From assembly GCA_944324405.1 (NCBI GenBank), contig CALUWF010000004.1:27654-91653 (forward strand): a stretch of DNA of 64,000 nt, given 5' to 3'. This DNA is from Candidatus Gastranaerophilales bacterium (lineage in GTDB: Bacteria > Cyanobacteriota > Vampirovibrionia > Gastranaerophilales > Gastranaerophilaceae). Positions 58,126 through 64,000 of the stretch are shown here, piece by piece. The notes under the pieces are model-generated. The model had not been told where the DNA came from, made no database searches, and was given only the letters and a program-made list of their open reading frames with translations. A program made the position numbers and the translations under genes. Numbering within the stretch: the first letter of the stretch is position 1; every line of letters begins with the position of its first letter.

Positions 58126-58157
58126 ACAGGGGTGATAAAATATCGCCCCTGTTTTTT
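58126..58157. terminator. Bidirectional terminator between SIMPL gene and nnrD
   Basis: A 12-bp stem with one G-T pair (58126-58137 with 58141-58152) has a T run on the plus strand (58152-58157) and a short A/T tract on the other side. It lies between two convergent genes and overlaps the nnrD stop codon. Confidence 0.75.
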
Positions 58158-59043
58158 ATATGGAAATTTCTTTAATTGCCATAGGAATTATATTGGGCAG
58201 ATTTGAAGCCAGAACAGAGTATTCACCCTGAGTTCTGCTTGCGATTTCTCCGCATAGCCCGTGCAGATATGCTCCTAAGCATGCAGCGTTTTCCAAACTT
58301 GCACCCTGAGCGCAAAGACCCGCTATCATACCAGTTAAAACATCACCCGCACCCGCTTTAGATAGGGCAGAGTTACCAGTCGGATTAATGAAAATCTTAC
58401 CGTTTGGAATGGCAATTATTGTTTCATGTCCCTTTAAAAGCACAATGCAATCAAAACTTTTGCTTGCTTCCCAAGCCCATTTTACACGATTAGACTGAAT
58501 TTCTTTGACATCGACATCCAAAAGTCTTGATAGTTCAAGCGGATGAGGGGTTATAACAGAATTTAACGGAAACGCTTTTTTATGCGTTGAAGCAAGTATA
58601 TTAATAGCATCAGCATCAATAATAATAGGTGTTTGGGAGTCTATATTAGCTTGTAAAAAAGCGCTGACAAAGTTTTTCGTTCCGCCAAGGGTCGAAAGTC
58701 CGCAGCCTATTGAAATTGCATGTGAGTTTGCTACACTGCCAAGATACTTCAAGCCATCCTTTGGTATTGTGCCAAGCGGGCTTTGGCCCAAATCTAAAAA
58801 TGTAATATCTGGTGAATTTGCAGCCACAAGCGGGATTACATCGCTTGCTGTTGCAAGCATAGCCGCGCCCGCGCCGACTTTAAGGGCGGAAATTGAGCTT
58901 AGATAGGCGGCTCCTGGGTAAAACATCGAGCCTGCTATGTTTAGTACATTGCCATAAGTGCCTTTATTTGAAATTTGCACCCTTTGCGGCAAAAACTTTG
59001 AAACTATTTCTTTTGATAATTTTGTTATTGATATATTATCCAT
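58156..59043 (-). CDS. nnrD: ADP/ATP-dependent NAD(P)H-hydrate dehydratase
   Basis: Ribokinase-fold repair enzyme that restores damaged NAD(P)H hydrates. The 295 residues correspond to the C-terminal YjeF domain only; the epimerase half (NnrE) is not fused and not in the window. Signatures: GTYGNVLNIAGSMFYPGAAYLS (residues 28-49), ITPHPLELSRLL, and NPTGNSALSKAGAGDVLTGMIA with the catalytic GxGD. It is the last gene of the LPS operon. Confidence 0.9.
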   Translation of the reverse strand: MDNISITKLSKEIVSKFLPQRVQISNKGTYGNVLNIAGSMFYPGAAYLSSISALKVGAGAAMLATASDVIPLVAANSPDITFLDLGQSPLGTIPKDGLKYLGSVANSHAISIGCGLSTLGGTKNFVSAFLQANIDSQTPIIIDADAINILASTHKKAFPLNSVITPHPLELSRLLDVDVKEIQSNRVKWAWEASKSFDCIVLLKGHETIIAIPNGKIFINPTGNSALSKAGAGDVLTGMIAGLCAQGASLENAACLGAYLHGLCGEIASRTQGEYSVLASNLPNIIPMAIKEISI

Positions 59044-59044
59044 T

Positions 59045-59521
59045 TTATTCTCCTAAGTGCCCGAATTGCCTTACAGCCTCGTATGCGCCTATCGCAATTG
59101 AGTTTGAAAGGTTCAGGCTTCTTGTTTCATTTCTCATCGGTATTGTAACAAGGTCTTTTTCGTATTTTTTTAAAATTTCATCACAAAGCCCCCTTGTTTC
59201 AGGGCCGAAAACCAAAAAATCACCGTTTTGATATTTTACATCGGTGTATAGTTTTTTGGCTTTTGTGGTGAAAAAATAGTAGTTGCTTTCGTTTTTCGGA
59301 AAATTTTTTATTAACTCATCAAAGCTTATTATATGCTCCACCTCCACTTTGTCCCAATAATCAAGCCCTGAGCGCTTTAGATATTTATCCGACATTGAAA
59401 AACCGAGCCTGCCGCACAAAAACAGCTTTGCCCCGATACAAGCGCAAAGCCTTGCCGCATTTCCCGTATTTTGCGGTATTTCAGGTTCAACCATTACAAT
59501 ATTCAGATAGCTTTTTTGCAT
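59045..59521 (-). CDS. trmL: tRNA (cytidine/uridine-34-2'-O)-methyltransferase
   Basis: SPOUT-class methyltransferase of 158 residues that modifies the wobble base of leucine tRNAs. Motifs: VEPEIPQNTGNAARLC (residues 11-26), LVFGPETRGL, and the SAM-binding knot IPMRNETRSLNLSNSIAIGAYEA. It lies 1 base before nnrD and 3 bases after the phosphatidyltransferase gene, in an envelope operon that does not match its own job. Confidence 0.92.
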   Translation of the reverse strand: MQKSYLNIVMVEPEIPQNTGNAARLCACIGAKLFLCGRLGFSMSDKYLKRSGLDYWDKVEVEHIISFDELIKNFPKNESNYYFFTTKAKKLYTDVKYQNGDFLVFGPETRGLCDEILKKYEKDLVTIPMRNETRSLNLSNSIAIGAYEAVRQFGHLGE

Positions 59522-59524
59522 AAT

Positions 59525-60112
59525 TTACTTCACTTCAAAAAATCTTTTACTTTCAAATACGACGGGAATTCCTCTTAAAACACAGAATACAACCGCGACG
59601 TATGTGCAAATTAAGCCTATTGTAAGGATTGTGTGGTCATAATTAAAGCTGAGATGTCCCGCGATTAAAAATAAAAATGCGACAGCTTTGCAAAGTGCGT
59701 ATGTAAACCTTGAAAAGTTTGAAGCGACAATGAACTTTGCGATTTTGCCCTGCATCATGGTTTTTTCGCCAAAAGCGGTGTAGCCCTGTGCAAGTGCCAA
59801 AGAGCGAAGCGAGTCGGTGATAATCCCCCTTGTTAAAACAATAATTGGAACGGCGACATTTAACCAGCCGAGCGCGCAAAACGTTATCCAGAAAACATTT
59901 TCAACAATCCTGTCGCCCATAATATCAAGTACTGCGCCGAGTTTGGATGTTTCATTAAACTTTCTTGCAATATAGCCGTCAAGCCCGTCAAACCACATTA
60001 CAAAAACAGTTAAAATTAACGCCGTAAGTGTTGCTGCATTGGTTTTAAAAAATAAAAGTGCAACAACTACAAAAGCCAGAAAAATCCTTGAAAGTGTTAT
60101 AACGTTTGCCAT
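59525..60112 (-). CDS. CDP-alcohol phosphatidyltransferase (PgsA-like)
   Basis: Membrane enzyme of 195 residues with about five segments. The signature D-G-x2-A-R-x8-G-x3-D-x3-D is complete (DGYIARKFNETSKLGAVLDIMGD), so a CDP-diacylglycerol-dependent head-group transfer is expected; phosphatidylglycerophosphate synthase is the default. It lies between lpxB and trmL with 1- and 3-base gaps. The exact head group cannot be read from sequence. Confidence 0.87.
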   Translation of the reverse strand: MANVITLSRIFLAFVVVALLFFKTNAATLTALILTVFVMWFDGLDGYIARKFNETSKLGAVLDIMGDRIVENVFWITFCALGWLNVAVPIIVLTRGIITDSLRSLALAQGYTAFGEKTMMQGKIAKFIVASNFSRFTYALCKAVAFLFLIAGHLSFNYDHTILTIGLICTYVAVVFCVLRGIPVVFESKRFFEVK

Positions 60113-60113
60113 T

Positions 60114-61232
60114 TTATTCCCCTTTTAACTCTTTGTTTATATACTTTGCAACCTCTTCCACACAGTGCTTATCGCCCATCATAGAGCGCAGCTGTGCAAG
60201 GCCCGCAAGATGCTTTTCCCTGTATTGTTTGTCATTTAAAAGCTTTATAATTTCCTGCGCAATTTTATCGCTTCTTGCGTCATACATCAAAAACTCTTTT
60301 ACAATGTCTTTGCCCGTTATGATGTTTACAAGGCAGGCATTTTTAATGCTTCTTACCATAAGGTATATAAGATAGAACAAAAACGGCCCGCGATAAGCTA
60401 TAATCATCGGTGTGCCATACATTGCAGCCTCAAGAGCCACGGTGCCCGAAGCAAGTATTAAAGCGTCGGAAACGCTTAACAGTGCCTGATTTTCGCCTTT
60501 TATTGTTTTGTATTCCGTACTAAATGCACTCTCGGGCAAATTTGGCGCGTGCGAGAAAACAAACTGCACGTCGGGACAAGCCTTTTCAATAATTTTAACG
60601 GCGCCTGTGAATATTTTCAGGAGGTATTTTATCTCAAACATTCTGGAGCCGGGGAAAACACTTATAAGACGTTTATTTTTATCTAAATTATGGCGGGTGA
60701 AAAATTCCTCCCTGTCTGCTTTTTTGGGAAGTTCAAAATTGAGAGGGTGCCCCACAAAAGTCGAGTTAATGCCTTCTTTTTCATACATTTTTTCTTCAAA
60801 AGGAAAAATTGTAAAAACTCTGTCTATATTTTTTTTGATTGTTTTTATGCGCCATTTTCTCGATGCCCAGACCTGCGGCGGGATAAAGTAAAATACCCTG
60901 AAACCTTCTTTTTTGAGAAATTTTGAAATTGCAAGATTAAAAGTGCCGTAATCTACAAGCAGCACTATATCGGGCTTAAAATCGTTTTTCAGATAATCTA
61001 CTATCCTTCTGCCGAGCGTAAGGTGGTCAATGACAAGTTTTGGGGTAATTCCTATGCCGCCCATTTTGGAATGGTCGCAAAAGAGCTTTACACCCTGATT
61101 TTTCAGATTGTCCGCGCCGACCCCTTCGATAATTACTTCGGGATTGATTTTCTTTAATTCTCTCACAACTCCCGAGGCGTGCTTGTCGCCTGATGTTTCA
61201 CCCGTAATAATGAATATTTTTTTTGCCGTCAT
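60114..61232 (-). CDS. lpxB: Lipid-A-disaccharide synthase
   Basis: Family 19 glycosyltransferase, 372 residues, peripheral to the inner membrane. It joins UDP-2,3-diacylglucosamine and lipid X. Motifs: ITGETSGDKHASGVV at the N-terminus, GGIGITPKLV, YFIPPQVWASRKWR, and PGSRMFEI in the donor site. It follows lpxI, whose product makes lipid X, by 10 bases, so the two steps are encoded together. Confidence 0.95.
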   Translation of the reverse strand: MTAKKIFIITGETSGDKHASGVVRELKKINPEVIIEGVGADNLKNQGVKLFCDHSKMGGIGITPKLVIDHLTLGRRIVDYLKNDFKPDIVLLVDYGTFNLAISKFLKKEGFRVFYFIPPQVWASRKWRIKTIKKNIDRVFTIFPFEEKMYEKEGINSTFVGHPLNFELPKKADREEFFTRHNLDKNKRLISVFPGSRMFEIKYLLKIFTGAVKIIEKACPDVQFVFSHAPNLPESAFSTEYKTIKGENQALLSVSDALILASGTVALEAAMYGTPMIIAYRGPFLFYLIYLMVRSIKNACLVNIITGKDIVKEFLMYDARSDKIAQEIIKLLNDKQYREKHLAGLAQLRSMMGDKHCVEEVAKYINKELKGE

Positions 61233-61242
61233 ATCTACCGTT

Positions 61243-62061
61243 TTACACTGCTATTATTGATATTTTGTGTTTATTTGCGTAGTTAATCATTTCTTGCTGA
61301 TTAACAATGATTGTTTCGCCCGCCTCAAGCGCCAGAGTGCTTGCACCGTAGCGGCGCATTGTTTTAAGGGTTTTAATGCCGACTGTCGGTATGTCAAACC
61401 TTTTATCCTGATTGGGCTTTGCAACTTTTACCACAACCGCGCCTTTACCGCGCGCGAGTTTTGCACCCCTTTTAATGCATTTATCCGTTCCTTCAATTGC
61501 TTCAACCGCCATAATCATGCGGTTTTTCATAACCACGGATTGGCCGATGTCAAGCTTGCCCATTTCTTTTGCAGTTTTAAAACCGTACTCAATGTCGTAC
61601 AGTTCCTCCTGTGTCGGTGTGGTTTCTGTCAGAACGCCCTTTTGCACCATAAGATTTTTTATAAAAATCGTCTGGTCAAGCACCGTAATACCTATTGAAT
61701 TAAGCTCTTCGACAATTCTGAGCATAATGGCATCGTCGTTTAATTTAAAAGCTTCTTTTATGTATTCAATAGCCCTGGGCTCGAGTTTCGGGCGCTTTAA
61801 GAGCATTGTTTTTGAAACTTTGCCTAAAAATGTAAGCTGCTTGATTTCTTGTTCTTTTAAAAACTTCTCCATTGTTTCAACCTGCCCGAAGCCCAGAGAG
61901 ATGACCTTTGAGCAGTGTTTTTGAAGCTCTTTGTAATTATCTGATGAAAGAGAGATTGCAATAACTTCAAATCCGTTTTCTTTTGCACCTTGAGCCATTT
62001 TAACAGGCAGAAGCCCGTCGCCCGCTATAAGACATTGTTTGTTTTCAAGTGTTAAATTCAT
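61243..62061 (-). CDS. lpxI: UDP-2,3-diacylglucosamine pyrophosphatase LpxI
   Basis: 272 residues. It cleaves UDP-diacylglucosamine to lipid X, and is the alternative to LpxH in alpha-proteobacteria, cyanobacteria-related groups and others. Family landmarks: IAGDGLLPVKMAQGAKENGFEV, TFLGKVSKT, and the C-terminal VVKVAKPNQDKRFDIPTVG...LALEAGETIIV with the catalytic Asp region. It lies between lptA and lpxB. Confidence 0.93.
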   Translation of the reverse strand: MNLTLENKQCLIAGDGLLPVKMAQGAKENGFEVIAISLSSDNYKELQKHCSKVISLGFGQVETMEKFLKEQEIKQLTFLGKVSKTMLLKRPKLEPRAIEYIKEAFKLNDDAIMLRIVEELNSIGITVLDQTIFIKNLMVQKGVLTETTPTQEELYDIEYGFKTAKEMGKLDIGQSVVMKNRMIMAVEAIEGTDKCIKRGAKLARGKGAVVVKVAKPNQDKRFDIPTVGIKTLKTMRRYGASTLALEAGETIIVNQQEMINYANKHKISIIAV

Positions 62062-62064
62062 AAT

Positions 62065-63024
62065 CTAAGGCATAATCTCCATATTACCGTCTTGAGAAAT
62101 ACTTGTTTTTACATTCCCGTCAGCAAAGAAAGCCTTGGGATTAATGGTCATCTTAATTTTATCAGCCTCAACAGTGGAACCTTCGTTTGTAATTTTTGAA
62201 CGACCCGTAAATATTATTGTTTCCGGCTTATTTGTTTTAGGATTTACAAAAAGCTGCGCCTTGGGCCCTTGGGCAAAGTAGTCTTTATATTTAACTTTCA
62301 CATTTCCGCCAGCAACAAGCGCGCTTGTGAGTTTATTAAACTGCTGGTATCTTGCTTCCACATAAACCCTTGTACCGTCATCAAACGTAACATCAGAGGA
62401 TGTATTGCCGGATATTTGAAATTCTTCTCTTTGCGGCACATATTCAAACTTGTCGCCTTTTATGATGTTTGCTTTTTCCTTCATAACCACAGAGCCGATA
62501 AGCTTAAGATTTTCAATATTACCCGCCTTATCTACAATGGCGCTGGCCTTATCAGAGAATGTTTCCAAGTCTTGATAATGGATTACAACCGAGCCGTTTG
62601 CTTTCATAAGTTTTGTGTTTGTGTCGTATTCCTGACTGTCTGCGTTAATTGTCATAATCGGCTGGCGATTTTCCATCATGATGGATTGAGAGTTACCCTG
62701 TGCCAAGACACTTTTTTTAATAAGCGAAACTTTTATTATGTCGGCTTTAATTTCGTGTTTTTTATTTTCTTTGTTTTGAAAGGCATAAGGATTGTCAAAA
62801 AATGTCGCAAGGGAAGGCTTTTTACTTACAGGGTCTAAATCAAGCTCGGCACGCGGGCTTTTTACCTTGATATCGCCCACGCTGACCTGTACATCGCCTT
62901 CAAAAAAACCTTTGTTTTGATCCATTTTAATGGTCTGTTTTTTTGCCTCGATAACCACATTTGCACTGTAGGCACAAAGTGTCGTAAGCATTAGTAACAT
63001 TAAACTTATAAATATCTTTTTCAT
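62065..63024 (-). CDS. lptA: LptA/OstA-type LPS transport protein (double domain)
   Basis: Periplasmic bridge protein for LPS. A signal peptide (KKIFISLMLLMLTTLCAYS) is followed by a beta-jellyroll region with OstA-type repeats: IKMDQNKGFFEGDVQVSVGDIKVKSPRAEL, then TKLMKANGSVVIHYQDLETFSDKA and the third, NKLTSALVAGGNVKVKYKDYFAQGPKA. At 319 residues it is much longer than E. coli LptA (185), consistent with two fused units. It abuts lptC with no gap. Confidence 0.87.
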   Translation of the reverse strand: MKKIFISLMLLMLTTLCAYSANVVIEAKKQTIKMDQNKGFFEGDVQVSVGDIKVKSPRAELDLDPVSKKPSLATFFDNPYAFQNKENKKHEIKADIIKVSLIKKSVLAQGNSQSIMMENRQPIMTINADSQEYDTNTKLMKANGSVVIHYQDLETFSDKASAIVDKAGNIENLKLIGSVVMKEKANIIKGDKFEYVPQREEFQISGNTSSDVTFDDGTRVYVEARYQQFNKLTSALVAGGNVKVKYKDYFAQGPKAQLFVNPKTNKPETIIFTGRSKITNEGSTVEADKIKMTINPKAFFADGNVKTSISQDGNMEIMP

Positions 63025-63639
63025 CTATTTTCCTTTTGTGCCGAATAAATCCATTTTTTTCTGCTGCTTGCCTTGTGTTGCAAATATCTGCACTTGCGAG
63101 TCACCTATTATTTTAAATGCGGTCAGATTTGAATTAAAAATAGCTTTTTTGCTTATTGTAGCAAAATCCTCATTTCTTGTAATTCTTACGTTGCCTGTTG
63201 CCACTATATCCGTGTTTTTGCCTCCCCATTCTATTTTATCGGCCAAAATGGAGGAGCCGTCCTTTGAAACAATGAGCGTTTCGCCTTCTAAAATTACGTT
63301 TTTGTCTTCGTCCCGATAAGTGCCTTTTGGAGATTCAAAGCTCAGTGCGACGTTTTTATCCTCATCGTAAAAATTTCCTATAATTCCCGTTAAGACAACG
63401 ACTTTTGAAGCGCTGTCGTAACTGCCTGTTTTGGCGTATAGTTCCCAGTATTTTTTGTGGTCTTTTGTTTCGGTTAGGATAAGGTGTTTAACCTCGACTT
63501 TTTGGGTTTTATTGAGGGCGCCCGCAACATTTTTTCTGATATCGCGGGTTACAAACCAAGCCCAAAGAAAGCCTACAGTGCATAAAAGCGCTATTGAGAG
63601 AAAAACAATAAAGTAGATTTTTTTCTTGCTTAAGCCCAT
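63025..63639 (-). CDS. lptC: LptC-type LPS export protein
   Basis: 204 residues: one N-terminal membrane helix (residues 7-28) and a periplasmic beta-jellyroll (WELYAKTGSYDSASKVVVLTGIIGNFYDEDKN...FESPKGTYRDEDKNVILEG). It receives LPS from LptBFG and hands it to LptA, encoded next. It is the first gene of the seven-gene operon to 58156. An extended -10 (TGCTAAAAT) lies only 9 bases before the ATG, so the transcript may be nearly leaderless. Confidence 0.88.
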   Translation of the reverse strand: MGLSKKKIYFIVFLSIALLCTVGFLWAWFVTRDIRKNVAGALNKTQKVEVKHLILTETKDHKKYWELYAKTGSYDSASKVVVLTGIIGNFYDEDKNVALSFESPKGTYRDEDKNVILEGETLIVSKDGSSILADKIEWGGKNTDIVATGNVRITRNEDFATISKKAIFNSNLTAFKIIGDSQVQIFATQGKQQKKMDLFGTKGK

Positions 63640-63648
63640 GATAAACCT

Positions 63649-63654
63649 ATTTTA
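63649..63654 (-). promoter_or_regulatory. Extended -10 element of the LPS operon
   Basis: The minus strand reads TGCTAAAAT, an extended -10 with the TGn motif, ending 9 bases before the lptC ATG. No good -35 match is seen at 16-18 bases, as is common with extended -10 promoters. Confidence 0.4.
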
Positions 63655-63725
63655 GCATAAAGCAGGTAAAAAAGTTTTATGAAGTTGTGTAAAAAAATTA
63701 CAGGGGCGTAAAATGCGCATTTTTA

Positions 63726-63780
63726 GGGTTGTTGATAAAATAACCCAATCCGCATAAATTGGGGCTTGATTTTTAGTTTT
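63726..63780 (+). promoter_or_regulatory. Possible attenuator: two mutually exclusive hairpins with T-rich tail
   Basis: GGGTT (63726-63730) can pair with AACCC (63742-63746), or CCCAAT (63744-63749) can pair with ATTGGG (63758-63763), followed by GATTTTTAGTTTTT. The two stems share CCC, so only one can form. A 14-base palindrome (63710-63723) lies just upstream. No plus-strand gene other than the tRNA is nearby. Confidence 0.3.
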
Positions 63781-63822
63781 TAGCGTTTAATAATGAAGTA
63801 GGCGGTAGCGTTCCGAGAGGAA

Positions 63823-63907
63823 TATCGCGGGATGGAGCAGTCCCGTTGATTCGTCAGAATCAAGTCGAATATACGAGTCGGGCGACGAGATGCCAGACTG
63901 CGTATAT
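63823..63907 (+). repeat. Rearranged tRNA-fMet fragments forming three hairpins
   Basis: 63823-63842 is an exact 20-base copy of 63924-63943 (the bases just before and the 5' end of tRNA-fMet). 63884-63901 is an inverted copy of the tRNA D-arm region 63938-63955 with two mismatches. The segment folds as three hairpins: CGGGA/TCCCG (63828-63845), TTGATTC/GAATCAA (63846-63863), and a long one closed by ATATACG/CGTATAT (63869-63907). Confidence 0.7.
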
Positions 63908-63926
63908 GAAAATTAAATAGATTTAT

Positions 63927-64000
<74 letters not shown>

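Noticed and set aside
62269..62838. 189-codon open frame opposite lptA
   Set aside because: Antisense to a well-supported gene; His/Cys/Phe-rich composition and no family resemblance.
63823..63907. A second tRNA gene
   Set aside because: Only the first 17 bases match tRNA-fMet; no anticodon arm, T arm or acceptor 3' side follows.

Overview
The window reads as AT-rich, gene-dense chromosome of a Gram-negative, flagellated, fermentative bacterium. Lipid A and LPS export genes (lpxB, lpxI, lptA, lptC), an outer-membrane porin and a TolC-type channel show an outer membrane. Flagellar genes lie in two separate clusters. The gene set (flagella plus lipid A, a Hyf/Ehr-type ion-pumping complex, no respiratory oxidase in view) and several proteins that start with a short [I/V]-N-F-x-[G/S] motif suggest the gut Vampirovibrionia/Melainabacteria (Gastranaerophilales-like). 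That placement is inference; nothing in the window fixes the taxon.

Layout. 1-1122: 3' part of a PLP-dependent Orn/Lys/Arg decarboxylase-fold gene. 1210-5450 (minus): flagellar hook operon fliJ-fliK-flgD-flgE. 5565-10884: mlaE and ilvE, a membrane glycosyltransferase-like protein, an iron-sulfur flavoprotein and a MetY-type sulfhydrylase. 10885-11739: a gene-free stretch of palindromic repeats plus a candidate structured RNA with its own terminator. 11740-12771 (minus): three small membrane proteins with the N-terminal motif. 12888-20116 (minus): a six-gene complex I/group 4 hydrogenase-like operon whose large subunit has lost half of the NiFe cysteine ligands (Ehr-like). 20379-23867 (plus): formate/nitrite-type channel with a structured leader, porin, and two CoA-transferase subunits.

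23882-36860: a putative metal exporter, a membrane-anchored peroxiredoxin, a large Clp-like/FtsH-like chimeric M41 protease with a degraded ATPase, a DJ-1/PfpI protein, a complete TolC-YbhG-YbhF-YbhS-YbhR efflux operon, an isochorismatase-like hydrolase and a degenerate histidine kinase. 36976-43957: surface sugar genes (two GT2 enzymes, a ColD-like 3-dehydratase, an SDR), a CsoR repressor, a phosphatase and a coiled-coil/EF-hand protein ending in a lysozyme domain. 44068-49557: MFS exporter, 2-keto acid decarboxylase, polyprenyl-phosphate glycosyltransferase and lytic transglycosylase.

49559-52867 (minus): flagellar rod genes flgC, flgB, two flgF/flgG-type genes and an unassigned flagellar protein, apparently co-transcribed with deoB and a second decarboxylase-fold enzyme (to 55346). 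55373-58110 (plus): ligA and a SIMPL-domain protein. 58156-63639 (minus): an envelope operon lptC-lptA-lpxI-lpxB-phosphatidyltransferase-trmL-nnrD. 63726-64000 (plus): structured sequence with rearranged tRNA fragments, then initiator tRNA-Met. Most genes sit in tight operons with 1-4 nt overlaps. The most notable items are the protease with the dead ATPase, the Ehr-like complex without a full NiFe site, the shared N-terminal motif, and the tRNA-derived element next to tRNA-fMet.
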